From positions 69,095,254-69,159,253 of the forward strand of contig OZ024854.1 in the NCBI GenBank assembly GCA_964017155.1: 64,000 bases of DNA. Direction: 5' to 3'. Source of the stretch: Oasisia sp. SBJ-2009. Taxonomy: Eukaryota; Annelida; Polychaeta; Sabellida; Siboglinidae. A program made the position numbers and the translations under genes. Shown one piece after another: positions 26,901 through 34,069 of this stretch; position 1 is the first letter of the stretch; every line of letters begins with the position of its first letter. The notes beneath the pieces were generated by a model that ran no database searches, had not been told where the DNA came from, and worked only from the letters and a program-made list of their open reading frames with translations.

Positions 26901-29900
26901 TAGTATAATTTTCTGTCGCATGTTCCCAGCCCACAGGAAGTACAAGGAACTTGACCCAGAGTGCCACTTTGCCCTGTGTCTACCTGACTACTGCCATGTG
27001 CATTCACCAGTCAAAACACCTCACGTGTTGCCAGCAGCAACACCAGTCGTGTTGCCATTGACAACACCCGTAGTGCCATCACCCATAGCAACGCCGACAT
27101 TCTCTGTGGAAATTAAGGTGGGACATATCATCGTGTATTGTTTACATTAACTATTTATGCTAGTAAATTTTCACAGAAAGTATAGAATTTAATGATGATT
27201 GTTCATTGTTCACTTCCACTAAAGGTGATTACAATGGTTTTGAATGCATCTATAACTAGCTACTTATTTCCTTAAATATGTAGTGTTAAAATGACTTGGA
27301 TTTTGATTTTGTACACAACATTCTGGGAGAAATATCAACATTAAATTTGAAAATATTTGTTTTTAACAAAAACTGAACATTGATAAGGTATGAGTTAATA
27401 AGAGTAATAATAATAAAATCATTACATTCCAGTATATTTCAGTAGAGTTACTGTACTATGGCCTGGTTTTTAATTGTCTGTTCTTGTGACAGCCGAAGTG
27501 TGGCTTCATGCCGACCTGTGGTCATGTGACGTCAGAGAGAGGTCTCAAGCGGTCCATCTGCACCTTCTGTCTCTACCAACCCCACAAGGTAAACACCCTC
27601 ATAGACACCCTCATAGACACCCTCATAGACACCCTCATGGACACCCTGATAGATACCCTCATAGACACCCTCATAGACACCCCCATAGGCACCCTCATAG
27701 ACACCCTCACGGACACCCTCACAGACACCCTCATGGACACCCTCATAGACACTCTCACAAACACCCTCATGGACACCCTCATAGACACCCTCATAGACAC
27801 CCTCATGGACACCCTCATAGACACTCTCACAAACACCCTCATGGACACCCTCATAGACACCCTCACAGATACCCTCATGGACACCCTCATAGACACCCTC
27901 ATGGACACCCTCATGGACGTGACCCTCGTGGACACCCTCGTGGACACCCTCGTGGACACCCTCGTGGACACCCTCGTGGACACCCTCGTGGACACCCTCG
28001 TGGACACCCTCGTGGACACCCTCATGGACATCCTCATAGACACCCTTGTTGCAATTGTTTGTCACATTTTTATGTAACTTAAAATAAAATAAAATAAATT
28101 ATTTATAATAAAGCCCACTGAAGTCGGGGAACTACAGCGCATTAGCAGCTTGAAGCATGTGGTGCCATCTGGTGAAAGTGTCAGAAACAAGTTGTGTTAG
28201 TGGCGCCACCTGGTGCCTGACACTTGGTTAAGATGTAATGATGTCTACAAATAATTAATTAATCGATAAGAGACTTATAATTTGTAAGCACAAGTTGTGT
28301 AGTGTGCAGTGAATGTTATGTTTATGTTTCAGTTGGTCAACGGCAGTCGTAAGGAGCTGAGTGGCTATTGCCCCATTGACCTCTTCTCAGGGTAGGTCAA
28401 ATGATGTCAACTCAGCTTAGCTTCAACAGGGCGACAACATGATGATGATATTAATAATAACAACAAGTATTTATATTTGGAAATACTGTAATTTTAAAAC
28501 ATGTAAGTGTCAAGATTTCACAAAGTTCTTTAAGAAGACGTGCCTGTGAATGTACCAGGTCACTTAGTGGACCAAAGTTCTGCACTCGTATGACACAGAT
28601 GTAGACAGGACTTATTGCCACAGAGACCAGACTTATGACTTAATGTCTTGTTCATTCCCAGTCACTCGATTAGGGAAGCCGTGATTTCCGCCGGATTATA
28701 GTTCGCAGCCTTTAGGGAGTTGACTCACGGCTCCAGAATGGACTCGACTCACGGCCCCAGGATGGACTTGACTCACTGGTGTATTCAGCACTCCACCATG
28801 AGGGGGGGGGGGCATTACCACAGTTGTTACAAGGGTAACTCGATGATGTGAATCAATGGGAACACATGAAACCAACCTATCTGCCTAACTATGAACACAT
28901 GTTCATGTACATTTTGGGATGTTCTGTTTCTCTCTCTTCTTGTGAGTCTAGACTCACATTGTGGCCTTTGGTTTCCCTTTAATGCAGTTCCATGTGCTCT
29001 ATATGTTGTCCTATCATCTTTCTTGTATGTTTATTGTTTCTCGTTACATTTCAGTGACCTTGACCGAATGAGGTTTGCCATCAAAAACCTTTTCAACACG
29101 CCACAGAATAACTTCAGATTATTTAAGGTGAGATGTTGTTACTGTTTGTGTATGTGTAATATTTTCTTCTTTAAAATAAAACATAATTTTTTAATGTTTT
29201 AATTATAGCACAGTAATAAAACAAATTGTGAATGTCCCCACATGTGACCTTGATGTGTGACCTTGATGTGTGACCTTGATGTGTGACCTTGACCTGTGCA
29301 GGACGGCGAGGTCGTGTACAGTGAGGAGGAGCGAGGGGATTATGAGGAGGTTCTGCGGCCATACTTTGGCAGTGACAGTGACGTCAACGAGAACCTACGT
29401 GGGAGGTAGGTCAGCAGCATGGGTGGTCACATGACTTCACAGAGTCACGAGAAACACCACCTGTTGAGAAGAATCTAAATTAATTCATACTGATAGTGCT
29501 GTGTGTGTGAGAACCAGGCGCGGTTGTTATGGTGGTCCGTATGTACCACAGTGTAAGTGGTGGTTGGTGTTGTGGTGGTCCGTATGTACCACAGTGTAAG
29601 TGGTGGTTGGTGTTGTGGTGGTCCGTATGTACCACAGTGTAAGTGGTGGTTGGTGTTGTGGTGGTCCGTATGTACCACAGTGTAAGTGGTGGTTGGTGTT
29701 GTGGTGGTCCGTATGTACCACAGTGTAAGTGGTGGTTTGGTTTGACATGTTATCAGTTGCAGTCACCTTGCCCTGTCTGGGCAAACAACATTCTCACCCA
29801 GTGTAGACAGCAGGAGAATAACAGTCATTTGTGTTTTTGTTGCAGCATCGTTGAGAACTTCAGTGAAACTCTGCTGAAATGTCTGCTGCACGTTCCCGAC

Positions 29901-30165
29901 TGCCAGACAGTGGCTCTACCTAGTGACAGCGTTCCACTCCCGACATGTGGTCAGGTGTGTCGCCGCAGCAAGTACAGGTGCACGGCCAACGCGAGAAAAC
30001 ACAGCAAAGGTAAGTCATCTGAAGCTCCCTCAGTGACAGACTAGACTGAGGAACAACACGTTTTATTTATTATTAATTAACCTGTCATGGTTATATAGAT
30101 ATATATTTAGTTTGCAATTGCATATGTAGATGTTTTATATAATATATATATATATTCTGTAGGTG

Positions 30166-30255
<90 letters not shown>

Positions 30256-30321
30256 TTATGTATATATAACACCTACAGAATATATATATATATATATAAG
30301 CAATTGCAATATAAATATATG

Positions 30322-30361
<40 letters not shown>

Positions 30362-33108
30362 TATATATAAATATATATATATATCATTTCATGTGAATTA
30401 TCATTTCAAATAATAAAACTAATATGGTCCTCTAGTCAGTCTAAGCTTCACAAGATGACCCACAGACCCGACCCAGTCCTACACCGCTACGGGCGACATA
30501 CCACGCTGACTGATGCACAGTTCTGAATGGAACACAAGAAGAAATGCATCAGTTAACCTGCTCAGTTAATATACAATGCATGTGTTATTCCTTCATGAAA
30601 TACAGACTGCTTCCTTTGATAAAGCAAAGCCATTACATGAAATACAGACTACTCCTTCATGAAATACTGACTGCTCCACACAGTGCTGTGATATGAAATA
30701 CAGACTGCTCCCTTGCATTCCAGCCTCAGCTGGCAGTGAGTCGAGTCACCTTCCAAGTGGGTCAGTTCTCCACCGGATCCTGGCGACCCAGATGTTGGAC
30801 GACATGGACATTGAAGGCATCCACCCAATGTTTGTCCGACTCCGAGACAGGTTCAGCGACAACCCAGGTCTGAGGTGAGTGAACACATCGACTCAACCTC
30901 ACCAGTGACACTAGTTACTTCTGAATGTTGTTTACGTCCCACAGAACAGGTGCCTCTGATATACAGGTGGGTCGTACAGGTGGGTCGTACAGGTGGGTCG
31001 TACAGGTGGGTCGTACAGGTGGGTCGTACAGGTGGGTCGTACAGGTGGGTCGTACACAGGTGGGTCGTACACAGGTGGGTTCTACAGGTGGGTCCTGCAG
31101 GTGGGTTCTGCAGGTGGGTTCTACAGGTGGGTTCTACAGGTGGGTCCTACAGGTGGGTCCTGCAGGTGGGTTCTACAGGTGGGTTCTACAGGTGGGTCCT
31201 GCAGGTGGGTTCTACAGGTGGGTTCTACAGGTGGGTCCTGCAGGTGGGTTCTACAGGTGGGTCGTACAGGTGGGTCCTGCAGGTGGGTTCTACAGGTGGG
31301 TTCTACAGGTGGGTTCTACAGGTGGGTCCTGCAGGTGGGTTCTACAGGTGGGTTCTACAGGTGGGTCCTGCAGGTGGGTTCTACAGGTGGGTTCTACAGG
31401 TGGGTTCTACAGGTGGGTCCTGCAGGTGGGTTCTACAGGTGGGTTCTGCAGGTGGGTTCTACAGGTGGGTTCTACAGGTGGGTTCTACAGGTGGGTTCTA
31501 AGCAACGCCCTCTGTTGGGTTAGTTGTACGGCTGACATGGCACGCTGGGAACAAGTAATAAACATAATCCTATAATGTTTATTGTTTTTTTTCTCACTTA
31601 GTCCGCATCCAGTTTTTGAAGTTTACTGCAGCTTTGTTCTGATAGAAAATGTGACAGGTTCTTGTGACACTGACCTTATTCTGATGATAAGGACAATATT
31701 GTCTTTGCCTTTGTCCTGGTGACACTGTTCTGTCCCTGGTGGTCTCCCCTTGTCCTTGTGATATTGCCTGTTTCCTATTGACACTGTTATTGCCATTGAG
31801 ATGAAATCATTTACCTGATGAAACTGTCCTTGTCCTTATGAAAATGTCCTTTCCTGGTGTCATTGTCCTATTTGTGATACAGGTCATCTTGTTGCAGGAC
31901 GTCCTGTGGCATTGATGGTCCTTACGGTGACACGTACTGGGACGCTTGTCCTGACCCAGAAGTCAGAAAGGTATTTTATCAGACACAGATGAAACGTTTC
32001 AATTTAAGATTTAATGAACAGTTCTGATGACGACGCGTGCAGCCATCTCATGTGGAATGTGGTAGTTTTATGGTACAACAATGTTTTTGATTAGTGCATT
32101 TTTATGCTACTCTGCAATGCATACCCATCGTTTTAGAATCTCTAAAATACTCTTACTTATTAAACAGTTTTGATCTTATTTTTATGATTACAAATGGGAA
32201 TATATTCATACAGTGTATGTGTTCACATACAAATTCATTTCACCAGTTTAAACTAAGTGAACCACGTGTGTGCATGCACACATGCGTGCTTACATCCGTG
32301 GCGTTGTGACTGTCACATGTCAGTCATTCTGACAGTTACATTGGAATCACACACTCTGGTCTGTGGCTAGTTAATGTTTGTCATTTCAGATCAAAGAGTT
32401 CATGGTTGCAAAGACAGCGAAGGACTGCTCCATCATGATTGCCATCCAGCCACTTCCTCTCAAGTAGGTTCTTCTTACTGTTATAGTTTCATCACAAATA
32501 TGATTGGTTAGACTCAAAGCATCCTCTTTTAATTAACAACTAATAATGAACTCTTCCCTCAGAGGCAAGAGGAGATGTTCAGTTGAACCATTCTGCTAAA
32601 CCTGAGATGTGACTATTGTGATTTTAGGATTAGCTACTAATCCAACATATGAGCTTTCTCATGCTCAAGACACTTAGACGTTGAGAGAACTTTTTAGCAG
32701 TAAATTGTAGTAGACCTGTTGAACAGAAAATTAGCTTCAAGAGTGAAGCTAACACCAAGTAATACTATATGTGTTGGTCTACAGAAAGTTTTTTAATTTG
32801 AATGTTTTTCTGACAGGACGGAGAAGTTGAGTTGTAACGGCCATGACAGCAGCACTGCGGGCCTACAGGAGAATGGGGTGACTGACCATGCAGTGACTGA
32901 CCGGGACAAGGCTGACCCCCTCAGAAATGTGGTAGTGGACGGCTCAGGGAGGAAGTTTGTCTTCTCCGTGGCTGTCATCGACTGGGATCCTAAGCCTCTC
33001 GAGCGAATCAGTAAATACTACTTTGAGGACGGAGAGATTGTGACAAACTACCTACGCCATGCCAGTTCGGGTGAACAGGAGAAACATGACCTTGGCCTTG
33101 ACTCATGA
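6258..33108 (+). CDS. IPPK: Inositol-pentakisphosphate 2-kinase (13 exons seen, N-terminus missing)
   Basis: The enzyme phosphorylates the 2-position of Ins(1,3,4,5,6)P5 with ATP to make InsP6. Thirteen exons join without a frame break: 6258-6311, 11478-11576, 26391-26457, 26930-27117, 27493-27588, 28333-28391, 29055-29127, 29302-29405, 29846-30009, 30724-30874, 31898-31970, 32390-32463 and 32817-33108, giving 497 codons plus stop. All introns are GT-AG. Family signatures in order (numbering of this partial protein): VEIKPKCGF at 133-141, a CxxC zinc-type motif in the next exon, YCPIDLFSG at about 180-188, IDGPY at 357-361, [11 protein letters not shown] at 385-395 and the DWDPKP C-terminal motif (DLDLKP in vertebrates) at 456-461. 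Vertebrate IPPK is about 490 residues; here the first 25-35 residues with the glycine-rich ATP loop are missing, presumably encoded left of the window. A second, antisense gene lies in the third listed intron's upstream neighbour (11577-26390). Confidence 0.93.
6912..7094. repeat. 21-bp minisatellite, left part
   Basis: About 8.6 copies of a unit containing GTGTAGGACTGTGTGTGTCA. It is interrupted by the LINE and resumes at 8286. Confidence 0.95.
7095..8288 (+). mobile_element. 5'-truncated non-LTR retrotransposon (L2/CR1-like reverse transcriptase)
   Basis: About 300 codons up to the TAA at 8009-8011 are open. Visible motifs are [13 protein letters not shown] (RT motif B), FSDD (the catalytic FxDD), then the C-terminal region with KAQQRL-type, [16 protein letters not shown] and LLPSSRRFR segments typical of the L2/CR1/Rex1 group. 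The N-terminal endonuclease and first half of the RT, with motif A, are absent, so it is inactive. The 3' end (cccggttcgggacaataaag then ATTGT repeats) fits this group. It lies inside a 21-bp minisatellite; about 14 bases of the unit (ending GTAGGACTGTG) occur on both sides as target-site duplication. The intact frame suggests a fairly recent insertion. Confidence 0.85.
8286..8750. repeat. 21-bp minisatellite, right part
   Basis: The same unit as 6912-7094, about 22 copies, with a repeated variant (ttgttgtgagtgtgtcat) that marks larger duplicated blocks of 4-5 units. Confidence 0.95.
8887..9248. repeat. 9-bp then 36-bp arrays
   Basis: ACTCACTGT-type 9-mers (8887-8946) pass into about seven 36-bp units containing CTGACACTACTTATTGTACT. 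Both share the TACTGACTGT core with the next array. Confidence 0.85.
9309..10132. repeat. 18-bp minisatellite, about 46 copies
   Basis: Units of the type CTGACCATGCTGACTGTA with G/A (tgtgct/tgtact) variants. Open frames on both strands arise because 18 is a multiple of three. Confidence 0.95.
10238..10313. repeat. (TAGTGTG)n array
   Basis: About ten short units with agtgag variants. Confidence 0.85.
10690..10840. repeat. (ACAAC)n pentanucleotide array
   Basis: About 30 perfect copies. The preceding 10390-10690 is a looser CA-rich region with duplicated blocks (cacataacacacata). Confidence 0.95.
11164..11417. repeat. 32-bp minisatellite with palindrome in each unit, about 8 copies
   Basis: Each unit holds TGGTCAGTCAGTACTGACCA, an inverted repeat, followed by CTTGGTTCTGTG. 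It ends 60 bp before an IPPK exon. Confidence 0.92.
11478..11576 (+). CDS. IPPK: IPPK exon
   Basis: Thirty-three codons, phase 0 to 0, acceptor gctgcag and donor gtaggt. It encodes the N-lobe helix ([18 protein letters not shown]), matching the conserved LQN-I-DY-KNV pattern of the family. Confidence 0.9.
12045..12765. repeat. 20-bp minisatellite with a degenerate leading edge
   Basis: From about 12320 units are near-perfect CTTGAGGGTCTGTAGGTTGT. From 12045 to 12320 the same unit is heavily decayed, so the array seems to have a young end and an old end. Confidence 0.92.
13286..13876. repeat. 24-bp minisatellite carrying CRE palindromes
   Basis: About 24 copies of a unit containing TGACGTCATCAGGACGACAG. 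Seventeen copies keep a perfect TGACGTCA. Most variants are CpG to TpG or CpA changes. Confidence 0.95.
13877..15064. other. Intronic; degenerate repeat only
   Basis: No exon seen. From about 14820 to 15055 there is a loose repeat around ACACAGTGTAAACAAA that also occurs at 23420-23620. The lectin gene's later exons, if any, should lie between 11577 and 15064 on the minus strand. Confidence 0.5.
15065..15125 (-). CDS. Lectin exon 6 (putative cytoplasmic segment)
   Basis: 61 bp, phase 2 to 0, acceptor cctgggtag, donor gtaagt. It would read [20 protein letters not shown], a proline-rich cytoplasmic segment. Support comes from a diverged copy with the same frame and a donor at 23637. No later exon was recognised. 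Confidence 0.4.
15065..21534 (-). CDS. Membrane-anchored two-domain SUEL/rhamnose-binding-type lectin, nested antisense in IPPK, both lectin exons disrupted
   Basis: Six minus-strand exons share compatible phases: 21534-21447 (signal peptide), 20631-20025 (lectin domain 1), 19174-18822 (lectin domain 2), 18498-18283 (Thr/Ala/Ser stalk), 17137-17062 (transmembrane) and 15125-15065 (putative tail). The first five joins are all phase 1, the last phase 2. Without their insertions both lectin exons are exactly 303 bp, the mark of a duplicated module. SUEL domains bind galactose or rhamnose; here they would sit outside the cell on an O-glycosylated stalk. Neither domain shows the canonical YGR or DPC motifs, so sugar specificity is uncertain. 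Domain 1 is split by a 292-bp inverted-repeat element and domain 2 has a 25-bp triplication plus TGA. Either the gene is dying or these segments are spliced out. The last coding exon was not found. Confidence 0.72.
15775..17000. repeat. 22-bp minisatellite, about 55 copies
   Basis: Units of the type CACTGATAAAGTACACAGTT plus AG. An AACACTG variant recurs every 5-6 units in parts, a higher-order pattern. It lies in an intron of the lectin gene. Confidence 0.95.
17062..17137 (-). CDS. Lectin exon 5: transmembrane helix
   Basis: 76 bp, phase 1 to 2, acceptor tgttgttgttgcag, donor gtgggt. It encodes about 24 hydrophobic residues ([20 protein letters not shown] and flanks) ending in Ser-Arg, as in a type I membrane anchor. 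The acceptor's T-rich tract continues straight into the 25-bp minisatellite upstream. Confidence 0.7.
17140..17667. repeat. 25-bp minisatellite, about 21 copies
   Basis: Units contain GCACTGAGTCACCAACAACA. On the minus strand the unit is T/G-rich and forms the upstream part of the transmembrane exon's acceptor. Confidence 0.95.
17780..17972. repeat. TA-rich microsatellites, duplicated block
   Basis: (TA)n at about 17808-17849 and 17920-17972, each followed by a near-identical segment (atcaaaaatacaaaat, attctgataat), so the whole block was duplicated. Confidence 0.85.
18283..18498 (-). CDS. Lectin exon 4: Thr/Ala/Ser-rich stalk
   Basis: 216 bp (72 codons), phase 1 to 1, made of ACC/ACA (Thr), GCA/GCC (Ala) and TCG (Ser) codons in imperfect repeats, then [12 protein letters not shown]. 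The donor is gtaaga. A mucin-like, probably O-glycosylated spacer between lectin domains and membrane is the natural reading. Confidence 0.65.
18822..19174 (-). CDS. Lectin exon 3: SUEL-like domain 2 with 25-bp triplication and TGA
   Basis: The acceptor is ctgtttgcag and the donor gtacgt, phase 1 to 1. The first part reads [14 protein letters not shown]; after the repeat it reads [22 protein letters not shown] and VRYFC, the hallmark Cys pattern of the SUEL fold. Length is 353 bp, exactly 303 plus two extra 25-bp units. In the opening frame a TGA lies at 19082-19080. A 53-nt intron 19083-19031 (donor gtgagg, acceptor ctccaag) would skip the stop and restore the frame. Confidence 0.7.
19001..19075. 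repeat. 25-bp repeat, 3 identical copies inside lectin exon 3
   Basis: Three perfect copies (19001-19025, 19026-19050, 19051-19075) begin GTCTTCTTGGAGGCACATGA. A single copy fits the reading frame; the two extra copies add 50 bp and shift it. Lack of differences suggests a recent event. Confidence 0.9.
20025..20631 (-). CDS. Lectin exon 2: SUEL-like domain 1, interrupted by a foldback element
   Basis: The acceptor is tttctgtttgtag and the donor gtaagc, phase 1 to 1. Reading around the insertion gives a whole SUEL-like domain: [14 protein letters not shown] at the start, [10 protein letters not shown] in the middle, [12 protein letters not shown], and a VDYIC end. The insertion (304 bp including one 12-bp repeat copy) falls just after CCPEL. 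Without it the exon is 303 bp. A possible intron inside it, 20489-20177 (donor gtatga, acceptor tttgtctacag), would keep the frame and cost three residues. Confidence 0.7.
20201..20492. mobile_element. 292-bp inverted-repeat (foldback) element with 12-bp target duplication
   Basis: Two arms, 20240-20357 and 20382-20492, are reverse complements, differing by a 7-nt insertion in the left arm. A 24-nt spacer separates them and 39 nt of unpaired sequence lie left of the left arm. The flanks 20189-20200 and 20493-20504 are the same 12 bases (AGTTCTGGACAA), a target-site duplication. Each arm carries a hammerhead-ribozyme-like motif, which points to a Penelope-like or other ribozyme-bearing retroelement rather than a simple DNA transposon. 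It has no coding capacity. Confidence 0.75.
20281..20332 (-). ncRNA. Hammerhead-ribozyme-like motif in the left arm
   Basis: Read on the minus strand from 20332: AGTAC (stem I), GTGATCA (where CUGANGA is expected), a 7-bp stem II (GGCCCGT with ACGGGTC, loop AGTCG), GAAAC, a 7-nt loop, GTC (the cleavage triplet) and GTACT closing stem I. The only core changes are C3 to G and G8 to C, the two bases that pair with each other in the folded ribozyme. Stem III would be 2 bp. The other arm (plus strand, 20407-20451) has the same parts but no stem III loop. Confidence 0.45.
20632..21446. other. Lectin intron 1; G19 run
   Basis: No exon seen. A run of 19 G lies at 21134-21152. Otherwise plain AT-rich sequence. 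Confidence 0.6.
21447..21534 (-). CDS. Lectin exon 1: signal peptide
   Basis: ATG at 21534-21532 and 29 codons plus one base, then donor gtgagt. The start [20 protein letters not shown] is a typical signal peptide with cleavage likely near the Cys/Gln residues. It joins in phase 1 to the exon at 20631. Confidence 0.75.
21719..22828. repeat. 23-bp minisatellite, about 48 copies
   Basis: Units contain CTGGTGCCTGCCTGGTTGTG. Variants (gactgg, accggt, actgctg) recur in the same order, showing duplicated blocks of about 20 units. It begins about 185 bp upstream of the lectin start codon. Confidence 0.95.
22829..23409. other. No gene seen
   Basis: Plain sequence in the large IPPK intron, upstream of the lectin gene on its strand. 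Confidence 0.5.
23410..23700 (-). pseudogene. Duplicated copy of the lectin tail exon and its intron
   Basis: This block is closely similar to 14860-15120, including the repeats around acacagtgtaaacaaa and the intron stretch with caggcaaacagtggcaacc. The minus strand keeps a frame [14 protein letters not shown] ending at 23637 before a gtgagt donor, against [14 protein letters not shown] in the other copy. No other exons of a second lectin gene are visible, so it looks like a relic of a local duplication. Confidence 0.5.
23936..24662. repeat. 27-bp minisatellite, about 27 copies
   Basis: Units contain GACAGGTGTGGAGAGGTGGT. The right half uses altered units (gattcttacag, cctttagac) arranged in a roughly 80-bp three-unit pattern. 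Confidence 0.92.
24663..25442. other. No gene seen
   Basis: Intronic AT-rich sequence without exon-like features. Confidence 0.5.
25443..26390. repeat. 49-bp minisatellite that repeats a splice acceptor
   Basis: About 19 copies of a unit with TAGAGGGAGCATTAATTGAG and ending TTTGTGTCTGGCAG. The last copy's CAG is the acceptor of the IPPK exon at 26391. Confidence 0.93.
26391..26457 (+). CDS. IPPK: IPPK exon
   Basis: 67 bp, phase 0 to 1, encoding [20 protein letters not shown], the family's VxLPxEF segment. Its acceptor (tttgtgtctggcag) is the last copy of a sequence repeated along the 49-bp minisatellite immediately upstream. Confidence 0.9.
26930..27117 (+). CDS. IPPK: IPPK exon with Pro/Thr/Val-rich insertion
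   Basis: 188 bp, phase 1 to 0. It begins with [20 protein letters not shown] and ends in VEIK, the start of the EIKPK catalytic motif. Between them is an imperfect TPVVLP/TTPVVP repeat that vertebrate enzymes lack, probably a surface loop. Confidence 0.92.
27493..27588 (+). CDS. IPPK: IPPK exon, catalytic motif and CxxC
   Basis: Thirty-two codons, phase 0 to 0. It opens with PKCGFMP, completing the EIKPK motif, and has ICTFCLYQ, equivalent to the CxxCMHQ zinc-type segment of the family. A 12-bp minisatellite begins right after the donor (gtaaac). Confidence 0.94.
27590..28044. repeat. 12-bp minisatellite, about 38 copies
   Basis: Units ACACCCTCATAG with CATGG, CACAG and CGTGG variants; the CGTGG type is clustered at 27918-28020. 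It starts within the donor region of the preceding IPPK exon. Confidence 0.95.
28333..28391 (+). CDS. IPPK: IPPK exon
   Basis: 59 bp, phase 0 to 2, acceptor tatgtttcag, donor gtaggt. It encodes [13 protein letters not shown], equivalent to the YCPLDLYSG motif. Confidence 0.92.
29055..29127 (+). CDS. IPPK: IPPK exon
   Basis: 73 bp, phase 2 to 0. It encodes [20 protein letters not shown], matching the family pattern RMxFALKxLxxxxQNNLKIFK. Confidence 0.93.
29302..29405 (+). CDS. IPPK: IPPK exon, acidic
   Basis: 104 bp, phase 0 to 2, beginning [10 protein letters not shown] (family: NGELIY) and then an acidic stretch ([15 protein letters not shown]). The acceptor is tgacctgtgcag and the donor gtaggt. 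Confidence 0.9.
29529..29735. repeat. 43-bp minisatellite, about 5 copies
   Basis: Near-identical units containing GGTGGTCCGTATGTACCACA, in an IPPK intron. Confidence 0.95.
29846..30009 (+). CDS. IPPK: IPPK exon, variable Cys-rich insert
   Basis: 164 bp, phase 2 to 1. The first half ([18 protein letters not shown]) matches the helix seen in the family; the second half is a basic, cysteine-containing variable loop ([13 protein letters not shown]). The acceptor is gttgcag and the donor gtaagt. Confidence 0.88.
30111..30312. mobile_element. Possible MITE-like TA-rich foldback in an IPPK intron
   Basis: ATTCTGTAGGTGTTATATAT near 30153-30172 returns as its reverse complement near 30262-30283, and GCAATTGCA occurs outside each arm (near 30114 and 30299). 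The centre is a long (TA)n run. This could be an old inverted-repeat element whose loop expanded as a microsatellite, or a TA array that formed a palindrome by replication slippage. Confidence 0.45.
30724..30874 (+). CDS. IPPK: IPPK exon
   Basis: 151 bp, phase 1 to 2. It encodes [20 protein letters not shown], matching the family's LxxxxxxQMLDxLDIEGLYP motif. A 13-bp array of donor-like sequence starts 88 bp after its donor (gtgagt). Confidence 0.93.
30963..31501. repeat. 13-bp minisatellite of donor-like sequence, about 41 copies
   Basis: Units TACAGGTGGGTTC/TCGTACAGGTGGG. Nearly every unit contains CAGGTGGGT, a good 5' splice-site match. Confidence 0.95.
31502..31897. other. IPPK intron with degenerate repeat
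   Basis: From 31650 to 31890 there is a loose repetition of ttgtcc(t)...gtgacactg. No exon. Confidence 0.5.
31898..31970 (+). CDS. IPPK: IPPK exon with IDGPY motif
   Basis: 73 bp, phase 2 to 0. It encodes [20 protein letters not shown] is a family signature in the C-lobe. The acceptor is tgttgcag and the donor gtattt. Confidence 0.93.
32390..32463 (+). CDS. IPPK: IPPK exon with TAKDCSIMI motif
   Basis: 74 bp, phase 0 to 2. It encodes [18 protein letters not shown]. This near-invariant segment made the gene assignment secure. The donor is read as gtaggt inside ctcaagtaggt, which keeps the frame. Confidence 0.95.
32817..33108 (+). CDS. IPPK: IPPK last coding exon
   Basis: 292 bp, phase 2, ending in TGA at 33106-33108. 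A variable, polar insert is followed by [19 protein letters not shown] and DGEIVTNYL, matching the family's FSVSVLDLDLKPYxxIP and DGKIVNYY. The end (HDLGLDS) is not conserved. Confidence 0.94.
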
Positions 33109-33420
33109 CCTTTGACACAGTCCAGCAGATCGCCACGGCATTGATTTAGTGAAATGAGACGTGACAGGATTGTGTCTGTCATTGGCGTGTCTGAGAAATA
33201 GCTGCCTGGAAACTGTAATGTCACCAGCTGTATTTCGTCAGTCTTACATTTAGGTAACATTATCATATCAATAAATATTAGCTACATACTGCATACAGTT
33301 GTACAATAAACGTTTGGTAACATTTACGAAAGGGCACTTGTTACAATTGGAGAATGTGAATTGTCATTTTACTAGTGGAACACTGGGCCAGGGAGGTCAT
33401 GGAGGTGTTTTCAGGTTAAT
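33109..33420 (+). promoter_or_regulatory. IPPK 3' UTR with two poly(A) signals
   Basis: AATAAA hexamers occur at 33270-33275 and 33305-33310, 162 and 197 bp after the stop codon. Either could direct 3'-end formation. No other coding sequence is visible here. Confidence 0.55.
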
Positions 33421-33700
33421 AAAATAAAAAACCAACGATTAGACAGGTAGACAAACATTGAGGTTGAGTCCTGAGTGTGCACAGTGTCAGTGACAATGAG
33501 ATCAACTACACTTGTGTCAAGTTGAAAGGAAACTACAGCTGCAGACGTAGGTTGGATCACTTCCTGTGGCTGTAAAGCTCAGACTAACAGATCGATCACT
33601 AAAATAAGATCTGTGAACCAATCTAGTCTAAAATTACATTGCTAAAGTATATTTCAGTATTTTTCTAGAGAAAATGAGATTCTAAGTGTTTGCCTTTTCA
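33409..33700. repeat. Dispersed repeat, copy 1
   Basis: About 290 bp that returns in direct orientation at about 37215-37540. Shared strings include CAATGAGATC, CTACACTTGTGT and GTCTAAAATTA. This copy has fewer CpGs. Confidence 0.75.
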
Positions 33701-34069
33701 AAAATTGCAACTTTACATATACAGTTTGTATTGATTTATGACATTCCAGTGTCAACTGCTAGATGACATTACATTTGAGGATAGAATGCAAACATTTATT
33801 TTACTTAAAAAAGCAGATTTACCCTTCATGTGTAAAGTAGAAGAATGGAGATTGTATGCAGATTTAATGCACTTGACAAGTAACTATAAACCTGGATGAA
33901 CTTTTCAGAGTTGATCTTGACAATCTCTTGTGAAGGGTGAATCTTCACTGATGGCTTGTCTTGTATAAATATCAACAATATTTTTGCACTCAATAAAATG
34001 CAGAATGTATAAAAATTGGATTAAGATATTTGGTGATCGTGAAACATTAAATAAATGGATGACTGCAGA

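Noticed and set aside
27474..28082. His/Pro-rich and Met/Arg/Val-rich frames
   Set aside because: 12-bp minisatellite in an IPPK intron.
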